Source: an uncultured Chloroflexales bacterium (lineage in GTDB: Bacteria > Chloroflexota > Chloroflexia > Chloroflexales > Chloroflexaceae). Taken from it: DNA of 64,000 nt. The translations under genes were made by a program, and so were the position numbers. The stretch covers positions 1 to 64,000 of the forward strand of contig CAKZSI010000019.1 in assembly GCA_937918935.1 (NCBI GenBank). Direction: 5' to 3'. The notes beneath the pieces were generated by a model. It did not search any database. It was not told the origin of the DNA and saw only the letters and a program-made list of their open reading frames with translations. This document shows positions 32,675 through 40,998 of this stretch, in pieces. Position 1 is the stretch's first letter. The number at the start of each line of letters is the position of its first letter.

Positions 32675-33499
32675 TCAACGTTCCTTCAACACACTCACCA
32701 GGTCGTCCAGTGAGAGCGTTGAGAGGCGCCGAGGCGGGGCTTTGGGTGTGCCGCACAGCAGCAGGCGCCGGTTCGGATGGAGGTACCAGTCGGCGTCAGC
32801 GTCGATCCGCTTCAGCGTGAGATACACCGGCTTGAGATCCACGCTGGAACGGCGCTGCGCCGCGACGCCCATGTAACCTTGTCGGTCGCGGTAGGCGTAG
32901 AGTACCGCCCCGTGACTGTACGCCAGGCGACTCGATCCCCCATCATCGCTCTGCATGGCGATCCCCAGCCCCCAGCGCGTCTGGAACTCTCGTCGTCGCT
33001 TGAACGCCTGTTCCAACCGCACCTGGCGCAACTCGTGCTCGTACCAGGCATCCAGGTTCGGCAGCATGGCCTGGGCCACATGGTGCGGCCGGTTGGGGAA
33101 CAGGGCGTTGTAGCCGGCGATCAGGTCGTTAATATTGAAGAACACTGGCTGCCGTTCCGTGAACGCCTCGGCATTGTCAATGCGCGTCACCTGTTCCACC
33201 AGACGACGCAGCGCCTCATCGTCTGGCGCGAGAGCGCGGCGCACGAGTTCGGCGGCGCTCAAGGTCGGGTCGGCGCTGTGGTGATGATCGAAGCGCCCGC
33301 CCCCCGTATCCACGTGTACGATCAGCGGATCGGCATCGGCCACGGCGTCATGCAAAGTACGCCCCGCAGGAACAAAGGCGAGTTCCGCGTCGGCGGCGCC
33401 CCCAAAACGCACCAGAATCCAGATCGCCGCCAGGCAGTCCAGATCGGGCGCCAGGTGGCCAACGATGATGTGTGGGGTGACCAAAGAATGTCCACTCAC
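32675..33499 (-). CDS. DHH-like phosphoesterase superfamily protein
   Basis: The 274-residue protein opens with IIVGHLAPDLDCLAAIWILVRFG, a D-x-D-like metal site. It then has DPLIVHVDTGGGRFDHHHS, equivalent to the DHH motif, followed by a helical region and a beta-rich C-terminus (about 190-255). This is the architecture of a DHH/MYG1-like hydrolase, but I cannot assign a substrate. It is convergent with the sigma factor and alone on its strand. Confidence 0.8.
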   Translation of the reverse strand: MSGHSLVTPHIIVGHLAPDLDCLAAIWILVRFGGAADAELAFVPAGRTLHDAVADADPLIVHVDTGGGRFDHHHSADPTLSAAELVRRALAPDDEALRRLVEQVTRIDNAEAFTERQPVFFNINDLIAGYNALFPNRPHHVAQAMLPNLDAWYEHELRQVRLEQAFKRRREFQTRWGLGIAMQSDDGGSSRLAYSHGAVLYAYRDRQGYMGVAAQRRSSVDLKPVYLTLKRIDADADWYLHPNRRLLLCGTPKAPPRRLSTLSLDDLVSVLKER

Positions 33500-33808
33500 A
33501 TTCTAGGCGCCTCTCCGAACGTCCCGCCCTGGTTCACCCGGGTGGACGGGCAGGGAAATCGGAACAGCGCTGTGCAGGGCTGATACGGGGTCCTGCTGGC
33601 TATGGCGGGATGGGGCCTGGGAGGGGGCGGCCTTCCCTGCAACAATCCATCCATTATCAACTTATCAAGCCACCAGGTTCAAATATTCTTTGAGACTTCA
33701 AGTATAACAGACGGACGCCCTTATAGTCAATGAAATGTCATTTTCAGCATGGTATACTGCCCATCGGCATGGATCTTCCAACGTCCCAACTCAGGAGGTA
33801 TTCAGTCC
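33500..33808. other. 309-bp intergenic region with AT-rich promoter zone
   Basis: A family B-like palindrome lies near 33617-33637. From about 33655 the DNA turns AT-rich and TATACT occurs at about 33752-33757, 50 bp before the epimerase-like gene, with an imperfect dyad TGAAA-tgtcat-TTTCA just upstream. The -35 is poor. Confidence 0.5.
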
Positions 33809-34366
33809 ATGACACTGATCGAACGCGCAGGACCGACCCACGCCCGCGAAGTGACGGTAGAGTGGTTGCGGAGCATTCCCTACGTTATCCAGTCGCCCTA
33901 TCGCCCACCCACCATTGCCGGGGTGATGGTCAAAGATCTGACGGTTCATCTCGATGGCCGGGGCGATGTTATTGAACTCTGGAGCCGGTCGTGGGTGGAC
34001 AGGGAGGGTCTGCTGATGCCCGCCCATGTCTACCAGAGCGCTACGGATTATGGCGTGACGAAGTGCTGGCACCTGCACAATGAACATACTGACCAGTTCA
34101 CGGTAACGCGCGGCAAATTGCAGGTCACGCTGGTAGATATTCGGCCTGACTCGCCCACCTTTGGCCACGTGAATCCGATCTTTCTTGGCAGCCAGAAACC
34201 GCGCTTGATCAAGATTCCGCCGATGATTATGCATGGCTGGAAAGCCCTCTCGCAGCCAGAGGTCATTGTTGTCAACTTGCAATCCCACGTCTATGATGCG
34301 GCGGATGAGTTTAAGTTTCCCTGGGATTGCGTGCTGACCGAGGTCTGGGAGCCACGCAACGGGTGA
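33809..34366 (+). CDS. RmlC-like cupin, dTDP-4-dehydrorhamnose 3,5-epimerase family
   Basis: The 185-residue protein has an RmlC-like jelly roll, with KDLTVHLDGRGDVIELWSRSW at the start, CWHLHNEHTDQFTVTRGKLQVTLVD in the centre and IKIPPMIMHGWKAL. In RmlC the catalytic His lies in a comparable histidine-rich strand. The ATG at 33809 has AGGAGG at about 33791; an upstream ATG at 33749 is not supported. It stands alone, without rmlABD neighbours, so the sugar substrate is open. Confidence 0.82.
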   Translation: MTLIERAGPTHAREVTVEWLRSIPYVIQSPYRPPTIAGVMVKDLTVHLDGRGDVIELWSRSWVDREGLLMPAHVYQSATDYGVTKCWHLHNEHTDQFTVTRGKLQVTLVDIRPDSPTFGHVNPIFLGSQKPRLIKIPPMIMHGWKALSQPEVIVVNLQSHVYDAADEFKFPWDCVLTEVWEPRNG

Positions 34367-34614
34367 TGTTCCCTGCGGCAGGGGTGGCGAGAAGCCAGCT
34401 TTTTCCGCCCTTTACTGTCTCAGCGGGGGTTGCGCTGACTACAGACCAGCGCAACAGCACACGTTCCGAACCGGCGCAGCATCGCCGCCCCCTACCAGAA
34501 CGCGGTTTTCGCAGGGTGAGTCAAGATAATGAATTAAATTCAATGTTCCAGACCTGACGGTTTTACCAGACCTGCCAGATCTGGTAGTTGGAAGTGACGT
34601 TGCCGTAGAAGCGA
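34367..34614. other. 248-bp convergent gap
   Basis: It holds a degenerate family A copy near 34390-34412 and short dyads around CAGACCTG (34550-34580) that could act as terminators for the convergent genes. No gene is seen. Confidence 0.4.
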
Positions 34615-34998
34615 TCAGCACTCCCGTTCTACTGCGTGCTCGATGTGCTCGAGCCGGGCGATGCGCCCGGCGCTGTCCACTTCAACAGCAATCACGTCAA
34701 TGCGCCAGGCACGGTCGTTGCCGGCCCCGTTCTCTGCCAGGTATATCTGGGCGAGGTCCACGAGACGTCGCGCCTTATACGTTCCCACGCTAAACTCAGG
34801 GAATACGGGGGCTGCGCCACGCGCCCGTCGGGTGCGCACCTCGACAAAAACGACCTGGTCGCCTCTGGTGGCGACCAGGTCAATTTCACCGGCGGAGCAG
34901 CGCCAGTTTCGGGCGATGATCACGAAACCGTGGCGCTGGAGGTGCGATGCCGCAGCCAGTTCCCCGAAGCGGCCCAGCCTGGCCTTAGCCGAAGGCAT
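34615..34998 (-). CDS. YraN/UPF0102 family nuclease-like protein
   Basis: The 127-residue protein has the YraN core: GELAAASHLQRHGFVIIARNWRCSAGEIDLVATRGDQVVFVEVRTRR, with the E-x-D...E-x-R/K arrangement of a restriction-nuclease-like fold. Its function is poorly known. It overlaps the end of the upstream HNH gene by 14 bp. Confidence 0.92.
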   Translation of the reverse strand: MPSAKARLGRFGELAAASHLQRHGFVIIARNWRCSAGEIDLVATRGDQVVFVEVRTRRARGAAPVFPEFSVGTYKARRLVDLAQIYLAENGAGNDRAWRIDVIAVEVDSAGRIARLEHIEHAVEREC

Positions 34999-35500
34999 AC
35001 TTGCGCCAGACGTCGTGGCGTTCGATCTCGCCCAGCAGGGCGAAGGCCACGTACTGTGGCTGCCGCGGCGTGGTCAGCAGGTGCATGTTGGCCTGTTCGG
35101 GCGTACGCCCGCCCTTGCGATGGTTGCATTCGCGGCACGCCGTCACCACATTGTCCCATGTTGTTGCGCCGCCCTGTGAGCGAGGGACGACGTGATCCAT
35201 CGTCAGGTTGGCTCGCCCGGGCTGCGCCCCGCAGTACTGGCAAGTTTCGCGGTCACGCGCGAATACGCCCCGCCGCGAGCAGGGCAGTTTCATGCGGCGC
35301 GGAATGCGAATATAGCGCACGAGGCGGATAACGAGAGGCACGTCGAAACTGATCGACCGCGCGCGGAGTTGCTGTGTAGCGGCTTCAACCAACTCCGCCT
35401 TTTCTTGAAGCAGCAAGACGAGGGCTCGCCGAACCGAGATCAGTTGCAGTGGCTCGTAGCTGGCATTGAGAACAAGTACTCGTTGTCCCAAGGCACCCAC
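34985..35500 (-). CDS. HNH endonuclease family protein
   Basis: The 171-residue protein begins VLVLNASYEPLQLISVRRAL. It has the zinc-binding HNH core CQYCG...NLTMDHVVPRSQGGATTWDN and a second CxxC in TACRECNHRKGG. It is the widespread stand-alone HNH type in which a repair or phage-related role is unproven. The start may be GTG at 35500 or TTG at 35491, the latter having better Shine-Dalgarno spacing (AAGGGGG). It overlaps yraN downstream. Confidence 0.92.
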   Translation of the reverse strand: MGALGQRVLVLNASYEPLQLISVRRALVLLLQEKAELVEAATQQLRARSISFDVPLVIRLVRYIRIPRRMKLPCSRRGVFARDRETCQYCGAQPGRANLTMDHVVPRSQGGATTWDNVVTACRECNHRKGGRTPEQANMHLLTTPRQPQYVAFALLGEIERHDVWRKYAFG

Positions 35501-35514
35501 CCCCTTAAGAACCG

Positions 35515-35528
35515 TTGTACGTGTACAA
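35515..35528. promoter_or_regulatory. Palindrome TTGTACGTGTACAA upstream of HNH gene
   Basis: A perfect 6-2-6 palindrome lies 15 bp before the HNH start codon. It is a candidate operator or part of the promoter; no factor is known. Confidence 0.4.
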
Positions 35529-35881
35529 GGGCTCTTCGCGCGGGGGTCAGGGTGTCCCCCGGCTAGAGCGCCAGGCCTCTGGCCCGGCTGGCGGAGGAAA
35601 CCGCACGGATGGCCCGCAACACAACGCTGCCCCCAACGCCGCCGCAGCGGCCGTCGAGACGGGCAGAGCGAAGCCGTGCTAACGCCTGATCAAGGGCGTC
35701 ATCACGACCAGGTTGATGTGTCTGGTGCCATGCGTGGGTCATACTGCGCCAGTGTCCTGCAATGCCGCTCCGGTGTTTTCCGAAGCGCCCGCCGATGATG
35801 GTGTCAATATAACAGTAACATAGATGAGCGCAACTTGTCAATTTGTAATTGTTCACTTTCGCCCCCTCCCCCGGCGAGCGG
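35529..35881. other. 353-bp noncoding gap
   Basis: No well-supported gene is present. A frame at 35563-35739 on the minus strand (58 residues) is possible but has no ribosome site and an atypical composition. The right part (35800-35860) is AT-rich and probably promoter-bearing for the HNH gene direction. Confidence 0.4.
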
Positions 35882-37558
35882 TCAACGGGTTTGCCGCCGA
35901 GCGGCTTCGCTGAGGATAAGTTCGTCAATCAGCCGCTCGACGGGGGCCCGATCGTCGGTAAAGGGTGCGTAGCGGGCCTGGTCTGGGGTGAAGGGCCGTA
36001 CCGGTCCAAAACGCCCTTCGTTGAGCGCCCAGTACATCACCAGTTGCAGGGCCCGGTAGCGTGGCTCGCCCTCGGCCAGGGTCGCCATCGCTGCCGCGTT
36101 TTCGATGAAGTGTGCCACGCCATCTCCCACTGGCGTGTTGACGCCTACCAGGATGGCATTCGAGAAGCGCGTGTCGATCACGTAGACCTCGGGGAAGACC
36201 GCCAGCATAGTCGAGGCCAGGGCATTGACCAGGCGGTCATCGCCGCTGGCGGGCCGTCCGGCGTTGACCACGGCCACGCCACGCGGGTTGAGGTGCGCCC
36301 GCACTTCACGGAAACATTCCACCGTGGTCAGGTGAAACGGTACATAAGGTTGCTGGTAAGCGTCCATTCCGATCACGTCGTAGCGCCGAGCAGTGTTCGC
36401 CAGCCAGGCGCGGGCGTCCTGAGCATAGGTTGTGTAGCCCGGGTACGCGGCGTCCTGGTCCTCCATATCGAAGTAGCGCCGGCCCATCTCGATGATCGCC
36501 GGGTCAATTTCCACGGCGTCAATGAGCATCGCTGGCCCGTAAATAGCCAGGAACTGCTTGGGGATGCTGCCCGCCGCTGAGCCGAGCAGGGCCAGGCTGC
36601 GCACCTCGTGGGGGCGCATGCCGGGGTAGACGTAGGGCGCCACGGTGAAATAGTCCCATGGTCCGCCATCGGTCAACAGGTCGAGCGGGTCGCCGGTCTG
36701 GCGATACTTCAGGCGGTAGACCGAATGGATGGCCTGGCCTTCGTTCAAAATCAGGACTCGCCGCCGGTCTACCGTGCCTGAAGCGTAGCTGATCGCTTGC
36801 TCGGCCACCTGGATGTAGTTGTGGCTCGACTCGCGTTCGGCGATTAGCGTGCAGCCGCGGCAGTCGGCCGTCTTGATGGTCGGGACGAGGGTGTAGTGGA
36901 ACAGCGCCAGCCCGGCCACGCCCACGAGCATGAGCAGGGCGCGCCAGTCGCGCAGCCCGATCGCTCCGAGCGCCACCAGGAAGCCGGCGAAGAGGAAGAT
37001 CGTCCCGCTGGTGCCAATGAGGGGTATCAGCACCAGCACGGTGAGAAAGGTGCCGACAATCGAGCCGATCGTGGAAAGGGCCGAAATCGTGCCCGCGGCT
37101 CGCCCTGCCTCGGCCACGCCCTGCCTGGCCTCGTGCAACTGCAGACGCACGGCAAATGGCCCGACCGTGGCCATCAGGATTACCGGGGCGGCGAAGAGGA
37201 GAATGACCCCGACCAGGGCGCCCACAAAGCCGCTCGCGGCGACGCCGCGGAGCGAGGATTGGGCCAGTTGCAGGAACGGGCGCGCCACCAGGGGCACGAT
37301 CGCAGTGAGCAGCCCGGCCCAGGCAATCAGCCAGAAGAGCAGCCGGCGCTCGGGCCGCCGGTCGGCCAGGCGCCCGCCGAGCCAGTACCCCACAGCGAGG
37401 TAGACCAGGGTCATGCCGATTACCACCGCCCAGATCGGCTGCGAGGTCCCGAAGAACGGCGCCAGCAGGCGCGGCATCACCATTTCCACGCCCAGGGTGC
37501 CCACCCCGGCGAGAAAGACGACGTTCAGCAGGAACCTGTCGGTGCGTGGACCGGTCAT
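35882..37558 (-). CDS. Membrane-anchored spermidine-synthase-like protein
   Basis: The 558-residue protein has about seven to eight TM helices in its first 235 residues (starting FLLNVVFLAGVGTLGVEMVMP). A soluble aminopropyltransferase/methyltransferase-like domain follows, with the nucleotide-binding loop LALLGSAAGSIPKQF, acidic VEIDPAIIEMGRRYF and VIGMDAYQQPYVPFHL. Such fused proteins are common in Chloroflexota and their role in polyamine synthesis is not settled. It is a single gene. Confidence 0.88.
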   Translation of the reverse strand: MTGPRTDRFLLNVVFLAGVGTLGVEMVMPRLLAPFFGTSQPIWAVVIGMTLVYLAVGYWLGGRLADRRPERRLLFWLIAWAGLLTAIVPLVARPFLQLAQSSLRGVAASGFVGALVGVILLFAAPVILMATVGPFAVRLQLHEARQGVAEAGRAAGTISALSTIGSIVGTFLTVLVLIPLIGTSGTIFLFAGFLVALGAIGLRDWRALLMLVGVAGLALFHYTLVPTIKTADCRGCTLIAERESSHNYIQVAEQAISYASGTVDRRRVLILNEGQAIHSVYRLKYRQTGDPLDLLTDGGPWDYFTVAPYVYPGMRPHEVRSLALLGSAAGSIPKQFLAIYGPAMLIDAVEIDPAIIEMGRRYFDMEDQDAAYPGYTTYAQDARAWLANTARRYDVIGMDAYQQPYVPFHLTTVECFREVRAHLNPRGVAVVNAGRPASGDDRLVNALASTMLAVFPEVYVIDTRFSNAILVGVNTPVGDGVAHFIENAAAMATLAEGEPRYRALQLVMYWALNEGRFGPVRPFTPDQARYAPFTDDRAPVERLIDELILSEAARRQTR

Positions 37559-37678
37559 AACCGTTGCCGCTTCGGCCCCTCGTTTTCCTGGCGGGGCGCG
37601 GCCCTCTTCAAGCCTCCCTTTCGGCAGGGACGACTCGGAAGTCTGGTTTCCCTGTTCTCCTCCAACCGGCTGTCAATA

Positions 37679-37816
37679 GTCTGTGAACGCAGTTTTTCGG
37701 CAACTACCTGCCCTCTCCCCAACCCTCCTCCGCTGGGGGAGGGCGCCCTGCTCCTGCTCCCAACGGGGGGAGGCTGGAAGTGGTGGCGGAAATGCAAGGC
37801 AACTGCGTTCACAGAC
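37679..37816. mobile_element. MITE-like element with perfect 16-bp terminal inverted repeats
   Basis: GTCTGTGAACGCAGTT (37679-37694) is the exact inverse of 37801-37816. The 138-bp element carries no gene, and its interior matches the copy at 22739-22877. GTCAAT occurs just outside both ends (about 37671 and 37819), possibly a degenerate target duplication. Confidence 0.8.
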
Positions 37817-37841
37817 CGGTCAATCGTTTGGAGATAGGTTC

Positions 37842-38099
37842 TCAGCCGATCGCGTTCAGAATCAATCTCTGGAGCAACTGGATCAGCAGGATCGCCACCA
37901 GTGGCGAGAGGTCAATCATGCCGATAGTGGGCAGCACGCTGCGAATGGGCGCCAGGATCGGCTCGGTGATATCGCGGAGGATCTGCGTCACTCGCATGTT
38001 GCCCAGGGGGTCAATCCACGAAACCAGGACCCGGCCGAGGATGGCAAACAGGAGCACTTGAAACAGCAGGCTGATAAACGTTACGAGAAAGCCCGACAT
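37842..38099 (-). CDS. YggT family membrane protein
   Basis: The 85-residue protein has two TM helices with the typical FAILGRVLVSWIDPLGN and ITEPILAPIRSVLPTIGMIDLSPL between and before the second helix. The YggT family is linked to cell-division or osmotic functions but not defined. The MITE-like element lies 25 bp beyond its stop. Confidence 0.93.
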   Translation of the reverse strand: MSGFLVTFISLLFQVLLFAILGRVLVSWIDPLGNMRVTQILRDITEPILAPIRSVLPTIGMIDLSPLVAILLIQLLQRLILNAIG

Positions 38100-38234
38100 A
38101 CGTCAAAACCTTTCTGTGCGAGCCCGCGCAAACGGGCGCTGCCACGGTGACAATCAGTGAACAAAGCTGGTTGGAGGGGTGCGGGGAAGCCCGGGTTCCA
38201 CACACTCCTGACCGCCAGGTAAGATCTGGAAGGG
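38100..38234. repeat. Family A repeat copy
   Basis: GGGGAAGCCCGGGTTCCACAC (about 38182-38202) is a family A copy in the gap between yggT and hisD. Confidence 0.6.
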
Positions 38235-39527
38235 CTAGACATGATCCTCCAGACGGGCCTGCACGGCGGCGGCGTGGGCGAAGAGACTCTCGGCTTCGGC
38301 GATCCGGCGCGCCGCCGGCCCGATCCGCGCCAGGGCGGTCTGATTTACGCCTATGAGCGAAATCACTTTGCGAAAGTCATCAACGTTCACTGGCGAGGCG
38401 TAACGCGCCGTGCCCTCCGTGGGCATGATGTGCGAGGGCCCGGCGCAGTAGTCGCCCAGCACCTCAAAGGACTGTTCTCCCAGAAAGACGCCGCCGGCGT
38501 TGCGCACCTTGCCGACATGGGCCCACGGGTCGGCCAGCAGCAGGCAAAGATGCTCGGGGCCATAGGCATTGGCCAGTTCAAAGGCCGTATCCAGATCGGG
38601 GGTGATCACGATGCCCCCGCGCCGGCTGACGGCCTCAGCGGCGGCGCGGGCATTTGCCGCCGGTAGCGCCTCAAGCTGCCGGCCCACCTCGGCCTGCACG
38701 GCCCGCGCCAGTTCGGGCGCGTCGGTCAGCAGGATGGCGCTGGCCTCGACGTGCTCGGCCTGGGCGAGGAGATCGGCGGCGACGTAGCGCGGATCGGCCC
38801 TGCCGTCGGCGATGACCAGGGTCTCGGTTGGTCCGGGCAGGCTCTCGATCCCCACCGTGCCGAAGACGAGGCGCTTGGCCTGAATAACGTAGCGATTACC
38901 CGGCCCGACGATTTTATCCACCCGCGGCACGCTCTCCGTGCCATACGCCAGCGCGGCGATGGCCTGCGCACCACCCACGGCGAAGACCCGGTCCACTCCG
39001 GCGATCCAGGCCGCGGCAAGCACCACGCTGGCTGGTTCGCCCGTGTCCCGTTGGGGCGGGGAACACACCACGATCTCGCTAACCCCGGCGGCACGCGCCG
39101 GCACGGCCGCGTGGATCAACGACGAGGGCAACGGCGCCGCGCCGCCCGGCACGTAGACGCCTACCCGTTGCAGCGGAACCACGAGTTGACCTCGCGCTCC
39201 TTCGACGCTGAAATCGATCCAGGAGTTGCGCGTCTGACGCTCGTGAAAGCGGCGAAGTTCAATCACGGTCAGGCTCAGGGCCTCGCGCAGATCCGCGGGT
39301 AGGGCCTCGGCCGCCGCGCGCCAGCGCTCGCGGGGCGTCTCCAGCGTTGCCGGCGCCACGCCGTCAAAACGCTCGCTGCACGCCCGCAGGGCCGCGTCGC
39401 CGCCCGACCGCACCTCGGCGATAATCGCCGCCACCGCCACCGTGGTCGCGGCATCTTCGTCGAGGGGGCTGCGGCGCAGCACGGTGGCGCGGGCCACCGC
39501 CAGGTCGGCGATGATCGGGATTGGCAT
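38235..39527 (-). CDS. hisD: Histidinol dehydrogenase
   Basis: The 430-residue protein has HisD landmarks. They are VYVPGGAAPLPSSLIHAAVPA, VFAVGGAQAIAALAYGTESVPRVDKIVGPGN, AEHVEASAILLTD and the zinc/active-site segment NAYGPEHL, with CAGPSHIMPTEGTARYASPV later. It oxidises histidinol to histidine. I use the ATG at 39527; a GTG at 39551 would add eight residues. No other his gene is nearby. Confidence 0.95.
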   Translation of the reverse strand: MPIPIIADLAVARATVLRRSPLDEDAATTVAVAAIIAEVRSGGDAALRACSERFDGVAPATLETPRERWRAAAEALPADLREALSLTVIELRRFHERQTRNSWIDFSVEGARGQLVVPLQRVGVYVPGGAAPLPSSLIHAAVPARAAGVSEIVVCSPPQRDTGEPASVVLAAAWIAGVDRVFAVGGAQAIAALAYGTESVPRVDKIVGPGNRYVIQAKRLVFGTVGIESLPGPTETLVIADGRADPRYVAADLLAQAEHVEASAILLTDAPELARAVQAEVGRQLEALPAANARAAAEAVSRRGGIVITPDLDTAFELANAYGPEHLCLLLADPWAHVGKVRNAGGVFLGEQSFEVLGDYCAGPSHIMPTEGTARYASPVNVDDFRKVISLIGVNQTALARIGPAARRIAEAESLFAHAAAVQARLEDHV

Positions 39528-39978
39528 GGTCCGTACCTTTCGCTCAGTCACACGCGACGCGCCCCCTCATTATACCCCGAAGGCGTGAAAAGCACGTAGG
39601 GGGAAAACCGGGTTTCCCCGCGCCCCTGCCGGCAGGGAGGGACTGGGAGAGCCTGGCTGCCCCGGGCTGCTGCGGGTTCGGCGCGTCTCCGGGTGCAGGG
39701 AGGGGCTGGGAGGACGTAACCCTCCCAGGCCCCCCTCTTCACCTCCGCGGCGCCATGGGCGTATCGCGCGGATCGTCGCGCTTAATTGCCGCCGAATCCG
39801 CGCCACAGCGCGGTTTCATGGCGATCAACGCTTGACAGTCTCCATGCTATCGCGTATGATGAACCAGACAGAGTGTAAATGATAAAGTCCAGATGCGCTC
39901 GGGTACATCCGGTATCCGCTGCGCTTATCTCCTTCCCAGGTGGCCAGGATTCGCTTTACGCAAGCATATGGAGTAGCT
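39528..39978. repeat. 451-bp divergent region with repeats and promoter
   Basis: No gene is supported. It holds a family A copy (GGGGAAAACCGGGTTTCCCC near 39600-39619), two family B-like palindromes (about 39642-39660 and 39706-39727) and a promoter at 39832-39860. Confidence 0.65.
39832..39860 (+). promoter_or_regulatory. Promoter for secreted repeat protein
   Basis: TTGACA (39832-39837) and TATGAT (39855-39860) are 17 bp apart, about 120 bp before the start codon. Confidence 0.65.
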
Positions 39979-40938
39979 ATGAGCCAGCTACGAGGACGAC
40001 AGGCAGGGGCGCTGATGCTACTGGTGGCAGCAATGCTGCTTGCCGCGCTGCCGGTTGGCAACGCCCGGGCCCAGGGGAAGATCTACTTCCCGCAGACGGG
40101 CCATTTTCTCGGCGGGGCCTTTCGCTCGTTCTGGGAGCGCAACGGCGGTGTCGAGATCTTCGGCTATCCGGTGTCGCCGGAGTTTGTGCAGAATCGTGAT
40201 GGCCGGGTGGCCCAGTATTTCGAACGCGCCCGCTTCGAACTCGATGTGGTGAACAACCAGGCCGTTATCAGCCTGGGGTTGATCGGGCGCGAGTATACGG
40301 CCGCCCGTGGGTTGGGTTTCCCGCCCGTCGCGCCCGTTCGCGCTCCAGGCTTGCGCTTTTTCCCCGAAACCGGCCATACCTTGCGCGGCGAGTTCCGCAA
40401 TTTCTGGGAACGCCGCGGCGGCCTGCGCATCTTCGGGTATCCGATCTCCGAGGAGTTCGTCCAGCAACTCGATGATGGGCGCAACTACATCGTCCAGTAC
40501 TTCGAACGCGCTCGCTTTGAACTGGTCGGCAATCGGGTGCGGCTCGGCCTCCTCGGTAGCGCCCTGGTGCCCTGCCAGTTGCGGCCTGGCTTTCCCCCCA
40601 ATGCCCCACCACCCGGCCCGGTTCCCGAGGGGAGTTCCGAGGCCTGCTTTGTTGTTCCAGGTTTTGCCGCGCGCGTGTTTCCCGATGCCAGCGCGCCCGG
40701 TACGACCCTGGGCTTCGAAGCCCGCGGCTACGCTGGCGGCGAGGAAGTGGCGATGTGGATCAATCTGGCCGCTGGCGGCGTGCGCGCCATTCCCTACCGC
40801 GCCATCGCCGATGCTGATGGCGTGGTGCTGGTCGGTTTCCGCACCCTGGCCACCGATCCGCCCGGCAACTACAGCATCGTCGGTCAGGGCCTCCGCAGTG
40901 GACGTGTGACCGTGGCGGGTTTCCGGCTCGTCCGGTGA
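39979..40938 (+). CDS. Secreted protein with two aromatic/Gly-rich (LGFP-like) repeats
   Basis: The 319-residue protein has a signal peptide (hydrophobic 10-25, cleavage near ARAQG). Two homologous modules of about 100 residues follow: FPQTGHFLGGAFRSFWERNG and FFPETGHTLRGEFRNFWERR, each followed by IFGYPxSxEFVQ and VQYFERARFEL. A C-terminal beta domain (about 215-319) follows. Such modules resemble LGFP-type cell-wall repeats common in Chloroflexota exoproteins; binding to an outer polymer is inference. The ATG at 39979 has GGAG upstream. It converges with the HtrA gene. Confidence 0.85.
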   Translation: MSQLRGRQAGALMLLVAAMLLAALPVGNARAQGKIYFPQTGHFLGGAFRSFWERNGGVEIFGYPVSPEFVQNRDGRVAQYFERARFELDVVNNQAVISLGLIGREYTAARGLGFPPVAPVRAPGLRFFPETGHTLRGEFRNFWERRGGLRIFGYPISEEFVQQLDDGRNYIVQYFERARFELVGNRVRLGLLGSALVPCQLRPGFPPNAPPPGPVPEGSSEACFVVPGFAARVFPDASAPGTTLGFEARGYAGGEEVAMWINLAAGGVRAIPYRAIADADGVVLVGFRTLATDPPGNYSIVGQGLRSGRVTVAGFRLVR

Positions 40939-40941
40939 ATG

Positions 40942-40998
40942 GCGCGACCGTAGGGCCGAAGCGCCGACGCAGGCAGTGCTTCGGCCCTACGGTCGCGC
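40942..40998. terminator. 21-bp hairpin shared by convergent genes
   Basis: Arms 40942-40962 and 40978-40998 (containing GACCGTAGGGCCGAAGC) pair perfectly around a 15-nt loop. The right arm includes the last codons and stop of the HtrA gene, so it can terminate both convergent transcripts. Confidence 0.75.

Noticed and set aside
35563..35739. 58-codon minus-strand ORF
   Set aside because: It has no ribosome site, an odd Ser/Arg/Ala-rich end and no recognisable feature; kept only as part of the gap description.
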